Assembly (NCBI GenBank): GCA_022510565.1
Contig: JAFLTE010000023.1
Span: 1 to 33,725, forward strand
Length of the DNA: 33,725 bases
DNA from: Lachnospiraceae bacterium
Lineage (GTDB): Bacteria; Bacillota; Clostridia; Lachnospirales; Lachnospiraceae
Direction: 5' to 3'
In this document: positions 7,914 through 15,555 of the stretch, in pieces
How positions within the stretch are numbered: position 1 is the stretch's first letter
Layout of the letters: every line of letters begins with the position of its first letter
Position numbers and translations under genes: made by a program
The notes under the pieces: model-generated
The model's input: only the letters and a program-made list of their open reading frames with translations
The model's database searches: none
Told to the model about the DNA's origin: nothing

Positions 7914-10415
7914 TTACTTCCTTCCGTCGAAAAAGTTTTCTTCCCATGTATCATCTTCAAAGGCAAAGAAAGTTTCCTCCCCCTGACGAAGCAGATCGTT
8001 TTCACGCAGTACGGGCAGTACCAGAAAGCCCCATTTTTCCTTGGATGCCCAGACGAAAAATTTAAGCTCGCCCTCCAATATGGTGTCCGTTTCTTCCTGA
8101 ATGACGGTACCTGCGTATTTTCTATTGATATCTTCCTGCGTCACATGGGTAAACTCCGCCATGTTATAGCCAAAGTGATAAACCTTTAACGGATTGCCCT
8201 TTTCATCCTTCAGATACAAATCAAGCTGTTCTCCTATCTTGAATCTTGAAATATATCCGATGTCCTGCTCCTTGCGCAGACTGTGAATCAGAATTTTCTC
8301 TTTATTTTCATGAGTAAATGCCATAACCTCGTAAGGCAGTGCATTCACCCGACAGCCCTGATTAATCTTCATGTACCCCAGCTTACAGTTCTTAAAATAG
8401 CTGATGGCCCCTTCCAGACAACACATCTTAAGTCTGCTGCCGTCATCATCTTCCCGTTGATTCCGAATCAGTCTTCCCGGAACGAACTCTTTAAGCGCCT
8501 CCGTAAACAGACGGGACTTACAGGACTGTCCTGTAAGCTTCAGCATGCCGTACTCCGCCAGTTCTCCCTCCACAAACAGATGCTCCAAAAACCGGTTCAT
8601 AAGCCCGTAGATATCGGGGCGAAGCAGGTTTTCAATCTCATACAGGTAAAATACAAAGGAGAACTCTTTCCTCAGGGATACGATTCTATTTTCCTCGCGC
8701 ACGGAAAGCCGCCATTTATCCATCATAATCTCATCCGGCTTTTCCTCAGCTCCTTCCGACCTAATCCACAACTCGTACCGGAAGGATTTCTGGAAGAAAC
8801 TTTCCTTGATGATTTCCGCCGTCCGAAACAGGTAGTAATAATTATTCTTGACCCGAAAGTACTCTTCCTTGCTCTTTAACTCATACTCCGCAAACCGGGT
8901 AGGCAGAATGCTTTCCGCCTCCTCATACAGTCTGTCAAGGCTTTCACACCCTGAGAATGCCTCGAGGTCCAGTTGGAACTGCCTATATCCCATGGCTGCC
9001 AGAAGCCTTATTTTGAAGAGCTGCAGTATACGGAATGTGAGATTATTCCCGCCAAAATTGGTGTTGCCGTTTTCATATCCTGTTTCAAGGTCCACTTCGT
9101 AGGACACCCTGTTATTGCGAATCCGAAATCTTCCGGAAGTGAGGTCGGTGGTACCGCCGCCACAGTCCATGATCAGCGCCTGATACCATGTTCCCTCCGT
9201 ATATTTCCCGGATTGAATCAGTTCATATATACTGTGGAAAAGAACGGCCATTCCTTCGTCCAATGTGCATTCCACGTTATATTCCGGCAGAAGTTCGCGG
9301 AACATTCCCACGAAACGCTCTGTCTGCCGTACCGGTGCCAGCATCTGGATATTTTTAAATCTGCATTTGAACTGCTGCTGTGCCGTATCGATCAGATAAT
9401 GCATGAAAGCAGAAAGCATATCCGTTCTCTTTAACTGTAATTTCACCCCATCGGTGGTAATCACCTGCTGGGTCCTGTCCGGTGCGCTGACCCAGCGCTT
9501 GATATCGTAGAAAAGGGGACTGTCCTCATCCTGATAAGCGTGTCCTGCCAGCTCTTTCGCCTCATAGCCGAAACAGTAGACAGGTTTGCCGTCCTCAACG
9601 TCCTTAACTCCTATGATGCTTGGAAGCATCTCGCTCTCCGTATAGCTATCTTTCTTTAAATCAGGGGTCATGACAATACGGAGACTCCCATCAAGACAGT
9701 AAATTCCCAAGGTAGTGTTGGAACTTCCGAAATCAATAATCAGAGGCAGCTCCGTCTCTTCAGGCTGTCTGATGTCCACCGCCAGAAGAGGTGTCATAAC
9801 GCAGAGTACTTGTCTGGGGATGCTGATCTGTTTGCCGTTGTACAGATCATATAAGAGTTCCGACACTTCCTCTCTCGTGAAATACAACAGAGAATACCTA
9901 TGCCCCTCCGCTTTCAGGATGGGTACATTTTTGCCTTTGAGAAGAAAAAAACGGTTTTCCTCCACCTGTTTTAAATAGAAACAGGTGTACACCTGGAACC
10001 TCTCATCTACCAGCAGAACGTTCCCTTCGTATAGCGGAATGTCACTTGTGACCTCATAATGATCGGTCAGCTCAATGCCCTCTTCTTCATATAAAACCAG
10101 ATGAGCGGGGAACGCGATTTCCGTTACACCGTCTGTCTTCATCTCTACCTTATTGATGAAATCCTGAAGCGCCTCCAGTCCGCCCTCGGAATACTCCTGG
10201 ATGTGGCGGTATTCTCTTGCGCCCCGATAGCGCATGATAAACCTGAGCAGTTCTTCTCTCTCCAGTCGTGCTCCCATGGGCACAACCAAACGCTCTCTGT
10301 GGCATATCTCCCTGAGCTGATAGGTGGTCATGCCCTGCAATTCTTCCTGACGATATACAGCCTTGGTTTCCGTCTTTTCTTCCTGATTTTTAGATATCTT
10401 ATAAGTGTATTGCAT
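7914..10415 (-). CDS. Large Hsp70/actin-fold ATPase of the CIS operon
   Basis: An 833-residue protein, about 200 residues longer than DnaK. Residues 29-65 resemble a SAP-type helix-turn-helix (TTYQLREICHRERL, then LEREELLRFI). The ATPase core begins near 225: phosphate-1 motif IIDFGSSNTTLGIY (227-239), phosphate-2 motif MDCGGGTTD (416-424) and an adenosine-type motif LKLTGQSCKSRLF in the last third. The canonical DnaK linker and substrate-binding domain are not recognisable; the C-terminal part is beta-rich and divergent. ATG at 10415 with AGGTGG upstream. A mini J-protein is encoded in the same operon, so the pair may be a dedicated assembly or recycling chaperone. MreB/FtsA-like scaffolding is the alternative. 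Confidence 0.8.
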   Translation of the reverse strand: MQYTYKISKNQEEKTETKAVYRQEELQGMTTYQLREICHRERLVVPMGARLEREELLRFIMRYRGAREYRHIQEYSEGGLEALQDFINKVEMKTDGVTEIAFPAHLVLYEEEGIELTDHYEVTSDIPLYEGNVLLVDERFQVYTCFYLKQVEENRFFLLKGKNVPILKAEGHRYSLLYFTREEVSELLYDLYNGKQISIPRQVLCVMTPLLAVDIRQPEETELPLIIDFGSSNTTLGIYCLDGSLRIVMTPDLKKDSYTESEMLPSIIGVKDVEDGKPVYCFGYEAKELAGHAYQDEDSPLFYDIKRWVSAPDRTQQVITTDGVKLQLKRTDMLSAFMHYLIDTAQQQFKCRFKNIQMLAPVRQTERFVGMFRELLPEYNVECTLDEGMAVLFHSIYELIQSGKYTEGTWYQALIMDCGGGTTDLTSGRFRIRNNRVSYEVDLETGYENGNTNFGGNNLTFRILQLFKIRLLAAMGYRQFQLDLEAFSGCESLDRLYEEAESILPTRFAEYELKSKEEYFRVKNNYYYLFRTAEIIKESFFQKSFRYELWIRSEGAEEKPDEIMMDKWRLSVREENRIVSLRKEFSFVFYLYEIENLLRPDIYGLMNRFLEHLFVEGELAEYGMLKLTGQSCKSRLFTEALKEFVPGRLIRNQREDDDGSRLKMCCLEGAISYFKNCKLGYMKINQGCRVNALPYEVMAFTHENKEKILIHSLRKEQDIGYISRFKIGEQLDLYLKDEKGNPLKVYHFGYNMAEFTHVTQEDINRKYAGTVIQEETDTILEGELKFFVWASKEKWGFLVLPVLRENDLLRQGEETFFAFEDDTWEENFFDGRK

Positions 10416-10417
10416 AC

Positions 10418-12319
10418 TTAGCCACCTGCTCCTGCATTCCCTTGTCCTGTGCTGTCTTCTCCCTTTTCGGTATCCTCTTCGTCTTCGCTGCCATTCTTAT
10501 CTCCTGCGGCTTTCTTGGCTTCCTCCGCAGCCTGCTTGGCTTCTTCCGCAGCCTTCAGTGCATCCTGAATTGCAGCATCCTTCTGCGCATCCTTAAGATC
10601 CTGGATTGCCTGCCTTGCCTCCTCGGCGGCTGCCTTGGCCTCCGCTGCTGCCGCTTCCTCGTCCGACTTCTGCTGAGCCTCTTCCTGAGCTTTTCGCTTG
10701 GCTTCCTCATCCAGTTTTTTACAGGCTTTTATCTGTGCTTCAAGGTTGCGTACACGCTCCGACATTCCAAGGTTTTCATACATACCCATGGCGGTTTCAA
10801 AATATGCGATGGCACTTACGTAGTCCTCATTTTTCATAAGCTCATTGCCTTTCGTCTCCAGTTCCAGGGCATTCTGCTTATCGTTCATCAGGCTCTGATT
10901 CTCCAAATCCAGAGCCACCTGCTCCTTTTCAATAGCAGCCTGAATATTCGCTTCCAATTCCGCCAGCTCTGCCTGTCTGAGTTTCTCCAAGCTTTCCTCT
11001 GCTGCCCGCAGTTTCTCGAGGGCTTCAGCTCTAATCTCCTTGTCATAAAGGGAAACCGCCTGCGCTTTTGCCTTTTTGTACGATTCGATGGCCCCCGCAT
11101 AATCCCCGTATTCTTCTTTCAGTTCTCCGGACTCCATCAATTCGAAAATCTCAATGTATTTGTTAACTTTATCCTGCTGCTTTGCCAGGTAGGCTCCTGC
11201 AATGCCACCTGCCTGCTCCGAAAGTTTCTGTGCATCGTAATACAACTCCTCAGCCTTTTCATAATCGCCTTCCTCCAGAGCACTGTCCGCCAGTATAATC
11301 TGCTCGGCAAGAAGAAGCAGTGTGCTTATTTCTTCCTTATCGTCTTTTAATTTCAGTGTTGCCGCCAATTCCTCCGCCTGACGGTACTCCTCCACCGCTC
11401 TTTCGTAATTGTTGTGGGATATATATTCTCTTCCGTTCTCTATGAATTGCTCCATATCCGCGATTTTACCCACTCGGATTCGATGCCTCACAAACAAAGT
11501 GATACCAAGAGCCAGTAATATGACCAGAATGGGAATGAGAATCGCCAGAAGCTTTTTAAGGGAACCGCGCCTTTTGGGGGCAAGATATACTTTATCCACA
11601 AAGGTGACGGCAATGGTGTAGTTATCTACCTCCGGCTGCTTTTTGCCCAGAATAAATTCTTCCACATTGTCCGCTACATCCTCAGGTGTGGCGGTGTCCT
11701 TCGCACACTCCAGAAGATTGGCTGTATCACAGTTCTCCCAGATACCTCTGGTATACAGAAGCAGGATATCTCCGTTTGCCAGACGACGTTTCTTACATAT
11801 CTGAATGTCCGGTCTTCGATCTCTCTGTCCCAAGTAAGAGTAGAGATTATTTCTCTCCTCATGAAGAGCTGCCTTATCTCTGGGAATCGCTTCCTCCTCT
11901 ACGAGGTTTTCCGTCAGAGACTGGTCTTTACTGCCATAGAGGATTCGGTCATTCCTAACCAGAGAAGCTCTTGTGTTTCCCACACTGGCATAGCGGAATT
12001 TAATATAATCCGTGACAATTACCGCTATACTTGCCCGAAGTCTCATACCCTCATTATTTGCCAAAAGCTCCTTGTGAGCCTTGCGCAGATTTCGCTTTAC
12101 GAAAAAGGACGCCATGGAGGGATGTTCCTCAAACTCCCGCAGGACGCACTTTACCGCTATTTCCGCGCTATTATTGCTTTTCTCCTCATCCAGACTGTCT
12201 GCAGCCACATAGCAGGCAAAATTATCCAACTCAATATATGCAAAATAATCCCTGTTAAGCAGCTTGGAGCCTTCCTCCGACAGGAATGTTGTGCGAAAAC
12301 CTGCATTTTCTTTTCTCAT
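10418..12319 (-). CDS. PP2C-like phosphatase with membrane helix and long external coiled coil
   Basis: A 633-residue membrane protein. Residues 1-242 are a PP2C/SpoIIE-like domain ending in the expected metal motif VDNYTIAVTF, but the usual DGMGG motif is replaced (VAADSLDEE, about 38-46) and the DG of the third motif reads TRG, so catalysis may be weak or lost. A single helix at 257-277 (LLAILIPILVILLALGITLFV) follows a KRR patch, placing the N-terminus in the cytosol. Residues 285-540 are helical with TPR-like spacing (EEYRQAEELAATL, EGDYEKAEELYYDAQKL). Residues 540-605 are Ala/Glu/Lys coiled coil, ending in an acidic, Gly-rich tail. ATGA overlap with the preceding gene. It may span the envelope and tie the phosphatase signal to the wall or the injection machine. 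Confidence 0.75.
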   Translation of the reverse strand: MRKENAGFRTTFLSEEGSKLLNRDYFAYIELDNFACYVAADSLDEEKSNNSAEIAVKCVLREFEEHPSMASFFVKRNLRKAHKELLANNEGMRLRASIAVIVTDYIKFRYASVGNTRASLVRNDRILYGSKDQSLTENLVEEEAIPRDKAALHEERNNLYSYLGQRDRRPDIQICKKRRLANGDILLLYTRGIWENCDTANLLECAKDTATPEDVADNVEEFILGKKQPEVDNYTIAVTFVDKVYLAPKRRGSLKKLLAILIPILVILLALGITLFVRHRIRVGKIADMEQFIENGREYISHNNYERAVEEYRQAEELAATLKLKDDKEEISTLLLLAEQIILADSALEEGDYEKAEELYYDAQKLSEQAGGIAGAYLAKQQDKVNKYIEIFELMESGELKEEYGDYAGAIESYKKAKAQAVSLYDKEIRAEALEKLRAAEESLEKLRQAELAELEANIQAAIEKEQVALDLENQSLMNDKQNALELETKGNELMKNEDYVSAIAYFETAMGMYENLGMSERVRNLEAQIKACKKLDEEAKRKAQEEAQQKSDEEAAAAEAKAAAEEARQAIQDLKDAQKDAAIQDALKAAEEAKQAAEEAKKAAGDKNGSEDEEDTEKGEDSTGQGNAGAGG

Positions 12320-13146
12320 CTCATTGCTCCATCAGTAAGTAGTACCATAACGCTTCCGTTTTCCTTATCCCGAGCTACAGACCCTTCCGCCCGGCGGACA
12401 ATCCTTTCCGCCTTGTCCTGCGGCGTAAAGAGCGGATCCGTCAGAATCTTTTCAAGCTCTGCATAGGAAACTTCCTCGTAGATTCCCTTAGTCATCATCA
12501 CCGCCAAATCACCGTTTTTGAGTTCGACGGGAACCTCGCATATCTCCATTTGATGGAAGCCGTCCTTCCCCACATAACTAAAGATATCTTCATCCTCCAT
12601 AAACCATATGGTTTCCTGTCTTCCTATCTTTCCTTCCCTGTACGCCTGTTGTGCCAGAACACCCACGGTCTGTCCCTCGCTTAAAGGAATCAACTCCCCG
12701 CCTCTTAGAAGCGCTATCTTGACCTGTCCTGCCATGGCATAATACAACTTTCCGTCAGAGAGAAATACCGCACCCACACTGGCGCCTCCGTTGCGCTCAT
12801 CCAATAACTTCTGCATGTTCATATGTATGCTGTATACGGTTCTCTGAAAAAAATATTCCGGATTATGGAGCACTTTATAGAGAGAAAACGCTTCCACGAA
12901 TTCCTTAACTGCCAGATCGGCACAAACCTTTCCCGTATTTTCTTTGCCGATTCCGTCTGCCAATACCGCCAGTTTGCCTGCCGACGAAATGGAAATATCG
13001 TAGACATCTGCCTGTATTTCCCTATTACCCGTGGTCTGGCTTACTCCGTCTGTCGCATCGTAAGTCACCTTGTCTCCCGTAAGCTGGAGGATACTTCTTA
13101 TCGCCACGCTTATAATTAGTAAACCTGCAATTACCTGTACTGTCAT
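12316..13146 (-). CDS. Membrane-anchored PP2C-like protein phosphatase
   Basis: A 276-residue protein with one N-terminal membrane helix (about 3-22) and a cytosolic PP2C-like domain. The motif LAVLADGIGKENTGKVCADLA keeps the metal-binding Asp-Gly but has GIGK instead of GMGG. The third motif reads MMTKGIYEE and the last KENGSVMVLL, so several acidic metal ligands are changed. It overlaps both neighbours by ATGA and ATGA-type junctions, so it is made together with the FHA protein and the larger phosphatase. In type VI systems the PP2C phosphatase PppA opposes the kinase PpkA acting on Fha; the pairing with FHA genes here suggests the same logic, but no kinase is in the window. Confidence 0.72.
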   Translation of the reverse strand: MTVQVIAGLLIISVAIRSILQLTGDKVTYDATDGVSQTTGNREIQADVYDISISSAGKLAVLADGIGKENTGKVCADLAVKEFVEAFSLYKVLHNPEYFFQRTVYSIHMNMQKLLDERNGGASVGAVFLSDGKLYYAMAGQVKIALLRGGELIPLSEGQTVGVLAQQAYREGKIGRQETIWFMEDEDIFSYVGKDGFHQMEICEVPVELKNGDLAVMMTKGIYEEVSYAELEKILTDPLFTPQDKAERIVRRAEGSVARDKENGSVMVLLTDGAMR

Positions 13147-13643
13147 TTTTTTACATCATTCCATTCAAAATGTTCCCCGCAGAAGGGTACAAAAACAAAT
13201 TTGCTTTTTCCTAACTCTATGGTGTCATACGGCACGAGCTCAGTGGGAACATACACTGCCTCCTGATTCAGATAAGCTATCCCTGCAGCGTCTCCCGGCA
13301 AGATTACAGTGTTTTTCTTCTTGGCATCATAGACAATGATGGTATGATTCTTCCTGGATATTTCGTTGTCTCCGAGTATCTGTATGTCCATGTCATCACC
13401 CCGGCCCACGAAATTCTTGCCGTTTTTAATTTTGTAGTCCTTACCGATTCTGGCGCCCTCGATACATACCAGCCATCCGCACACCGGAGGCACTTCTTCC
13501 TCGAGAAGTTCTATGGGCGCTTCCATTCCCGCCGGTGCCTTAGGCTCCTCCAAGGCAGCTGTTTCCATGTTACAATAGGGACATATTGTCCCGTGTTTTC
13601 TGGTACTGAACATATGGCCGTTAGGACATCTCATTAAGCTCAT
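13143..13643 (-). CDS. Zinc-ribbon plus FHA domain protein
   Basis: A 166-residue cytosolic protein. Residues 5-25 form a small zinc ribbon (RCPNGH, then CPYC). After a Pro/Glu-rich linker, residues 55-160 are an FHA domain, which binds phosphothreonine peptides: NFVGRGDDMDIQI supplies the Gly-Arg, ISRKNHTIIVYD the Ser and Asn-His positions. ATG at 13643 with GAGAGGAG upstream; the stop overlaps the next ATG. It probably reads a phosphorylated partner in the CIS control circuit, acting beside the two PP2C-like proteins. The zinc ribbon may mediate a protein contact. Confidence 0.82.
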   Translation of the reverse strand: MSLMRCPNGHMFSTRKHGTICPYCNMETAALEEPKAPAGMEAPIELLEEEVPPVCGWLVCIEGARIGKDYKIKNGKNFVGRGDDMDIQILGDNEISRKNHTIIVYDAKKKNTVILPGDAAGIAYLNQEAVYVPTELVPYDTIELGKSKFVFVPFCGEHFEWNDVKK

Positions 13644-13665
13644 TGTGTTTTGCTCCTCTCTTTTC

Positions 13666-14214
13666 TCAGGTAATTAACAGCTTGGTATTGGCGATGTAGA
13701 GTATATCTCCCGGCATCAGCCTGCACGGTCTGTTTTTCATAATCTTGTAGCATAACCCGTCATCTATCTTCCGCACCCGTATCCCGTTCTGTGAGTTTAA
13801 ATCTTCCACAAACCAGGCATCCATACAGTAATTGAGAACTGCATGCTGATAATCTATGAGTGCACTGTATTCACATTCCTCCAAATCCACATCCACCGGC
13901 TCTTCCAGATTGTCCCTGCCAATCAGTAGGGATACTCTTCCCGCAAGGTCCCATGATTTGATTGGTTTATCGTTTTCATCCAACAGAATCAGTTCTCTGA
14001 CATCAGCTCTGTTACCGTCATTTGAACCGTATTTTTCTTCTCTGCGGTGGGGTGTAAACTGGTCTATCAAGTTGTTCAGCGCCACGATGGCTGTGAGAAG
14101 CAGCAGAACAAACAGAATGCATTTCCACCACATAGCTATATTCATAATCGCCACGTAAACCGCCAGTGCCGCTGCACACAGCATAATGCAAGTATCCGTT
14201 ATTTTCTTACCCAT
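13666..14214 (-). CDS. Membrane FHA-domain protein
   Basis: A 182-residue protein from the ATG at 14214 (GTGGAG upstream); a longer frame to 14355 would run into the J-protein gene. Two membrane helices (about 7-24 and 30-47) are followed by a short linker and a cytosolic FHA domain (about 75-182): SLLIGRDNLEEP gives Gly-Arg, YQHAVLNYCMDAWFVEDLNSQNGIRV gives the His and the Asn-Gly hallmark. It therefore recruits phosphothreonine proteins to the membrane. In type VI systems, FHA protein phosphorylation triggers assembly at the membrane complex, so this protein is a candidate docking point for the baseplate. Confidence 0.83.
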   Translation of the reverse strand: MGKKITDTCIMLCAAALAVYVAIMNIAMWWKCILFVLLLLTAIVALNNLIDQFTPHRREEKYGSNDGNRADVRELILLDENDKPIKSWDLAGRVSLLIGRDNLEEPVDVDLEECEYSALIDYQHAVLNYCMDAWFVEDLNSQNGIRVRKIDDGLCYKIMKNRPCRLMPGDILYIANTKLLIT

Positions 14215-14230
14215 CTTTTTCTCCACGTTT

Positions 14231-14566
14231 TTATTTAAAACCAAAGAATTTTTCAAAACTGTTTTGATAATTTCCGCTGAAAAAAGCAGACATATTTCCG
14301 TAATCCGGACCGGCCTTCTGAGTACCCTTCTTCCCCCGCGTCGCTTTGGGTTCATCCTGTGTGTTTCCCGTCAGGCTTTGGTCATAGGCAGCTCTCTTCT
14401 CCTCATCTCCCAGAACTGCGTATGCCTCCTGCACCTGTTCAAACTGCTTTCTGTACTGCTCTCCCGCGTTGTCCGGATGGTATTTACGTGACAGTTTCCG
14501 ATGTGCTCTTTTTATTTCTTCACTGTCAGCATTTCTGTTCACCATCAATATCCGGTAATAATCCAT
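14231..14566 (-). CDS. Small J-domain co-chaperone
   Basis: A 111-residue protein starting at the ATG at 14566 (AGAGGA upstream); the longer frame to 14638 only adds sequence without homology. Residues 1-66 form a full J domain: DYYRILMVNRNADSEEIKRAHRKLSRKYHPDN with the HPD triad at 30-32, then the QVQEAYAVLGDEEKRAAYD helix. A short basic stretch and an aromatic tail (NSFEKFFGFK) follow. The zinc-finger and client-binding domains of DnaJ are absent. J-proteins stimulate Hsp70 ATPases, and the giant Hsp70-like protein of this operon is the obvious partner. The client may be the sheath or tube subunits encoded just upstream in the operon. Confidence 0.87.
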   Translation of the reverse strand: MDYYRILMVNRNADSEEIKRAHRKLSRKYHPDNAGEQYRKQFEQVQEAYAVLGDEEKRAAYDQSLTGNTQDEPKATRGKKGTQKAGPDYGNMSAFFSGNYQNSFEKFFGFK

Positions 14567-14586
14567 ATTTAAGTTCCTCTTTATTA

Positions 14587-14613
14587 GGAAAGCTGCCTGT
14601 GCGGCAGCTTTCC
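14587..14613 (-). promoter_or_regulatory. Intercistronic stem-loop after the tube genes
   Basis: GGAAAGCTGCC (14587-14597) and GGCAGCTTTCC (14603-14613) form a perfect 11-bp stem with a 5-base loop. It lies between the second tube gene and the J-protein gene. On the minus-strand transcript it is followed by TAATAAAGAGG and not by a U-run, so it is not a standard terminator. A 3' stabiliser or processing site that raises tube and sheath mRNA over the chaperone and signalling genes is the likely role (inference). Confidence 0.6.
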
Positions 14614-14656
14614 CTCTCTCCAATAAGACATTTATCACGCATGCTGTCGCTTGGAT

Positions 14657-15082
14657 TTATACGGCATATCCGCCTTCTACCGCAACGTTTGCCATTTTGT
14701 CCTTCTTCTGCTTGATAGTCAGCTTAAACGTGCCGACACCGGACTCATCACCATAATCCTCTTTGTAGTCCACTACAAAAGCATTGGGATATGTATATTT
14801 TCTTACCTCCTGCGATGCCGCAATAACGTCAATCACTGCTTTTCTGTAACAATCCGCCTTCTCCGCCGGTACCAGAGCCCACTTGCCGATTTCCTTGGTT
14901 GCGTCGGCCACTTCCCCGTCTACCGCCGTAAGAATTTTGCCTGTAATCTCCACAGTAGATCCTAAATCCGTAGAACGTGCGTTGGAATCCTTAGGAATAT
15001 CCGTGCGAAATTTCACGGAAGTAATACTCTGCTCGCTTAGTTCAATTGCTGCTCCACCTTCAACTTTTAATCTGAATCCCAT
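14657..15082 (-). CDS. Hcp-like tube protein, paralogue B
   Basis: A 141-residue soluble beta-rich protein with the size and strand order of Hcp/gp19-type inner tube subunits, which stack as rings inside the sheath. It begins MGFRLKVEG, has a conserved central segment (DIPKDSNARSTDLG, ITGKIL, KWALVPAEKADCYRK) and ends with a strand plus a Lys-rich turn (FKLTIKQKKDKM). ATG at 15082 with GAGAGG upstream. It follows a clear paralogue 29 bases away; the two are identical over long patches but differ at the N-terminal loop and near residues 85-115. The tube call rests on size, repeated gene pair and neighbours rather than a decisive motif. Confidence 0.7.
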   Translation of the reverse strand: MGFRLKVEGGAAIELSEQSITSVKFRTDIPKDSNARSTDLGSTVEITGKILTAVDGEVADATKEIGKWALVPAEKADCYRKAVIDVIAASQEVRKYTYPNAFVVDYKEDYGDESGVGTFKLTIKQKKDKMANVAVEGGYAV

Positions 15083-15111
15083 TTTTGGTTTCCTCTCTTT
15101 CCTGTTTATTC

Positions 15112-15540
15112 TTATTCGCCTGCAAATCCGCCTTCAAATTTCAGTCCGGTCATCTTGTCCTTTTTCTGCTTAACTTGAAGAGTAAATACGCCGATACCGG
15201 ACTCATCCGCAAAGTCCTCCTCATAACCGATGACAAATGCATTGGGCAGGGAAACCTGTCTTACTACCTGTCCTGCGGAAACCACATCGATTTCCAGCTT
15301 CCTGTAACAGTCGGCATTCTCTGCCGGAACAAGCGCCCACTTTGCCATTTTCATAGTATCGTCAGCGGCCTCTCCGCCTACAGCCGCCAGAATCTTTCCT
15401 GTGATGGTGATGGTAGCGCCCAGGTCTGTGGAGCGTGCATTGGAATCCTTCGGTATATCCGCACCGAAATTTACTCCTGTTACAATGGTCTCATTCAACT
15501 GAATAGATTCATTTCCTTCGATTTTTAATCGTAATCCCAT
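15112..15540 (-). CDS. Hcp-like tube protein, paralogue A
   Basis: A 142-residue paralogue of the protein encoded just downstream, sharing DIPKDSNARSTDLG, ITGKIL, KWALVPAE, ADCYRK and KQKKDKM. It has the best ribosome site of the operon (AGGAGG 8 bases before the ATG at 15540), as expected for a protein needed in hundreds of copies. It sits 15 bases after the sheath gene, the usual sheath-then-tube order of contractile systems. Two tube genes could give mixed rings, a specialised cap or first ring, or alternative tubes. Confidence 0.7.
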   Translation of the reverse strand: MGLRLKIEGNESIQLNETIVTGVNFGADIPKDSNARSTDLGATITITGKILAAVGGEAADDTMKMAKWALVPAENADCYRKLEIDVVSAGQVVRQVSLPNAFVIGYEEDFADESGIGVFTLQVKQKKDKMTGLKFEGGFAGE

Positions 15541-15555
15541 TTCTTCTTCCTCCTG

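Noticed and set aside
12316..13146. Active PP2C phosphatase called with certainty
   Set aside because: Several metal-binding positions are replaced, so only a PP2C-like fold is claimed.
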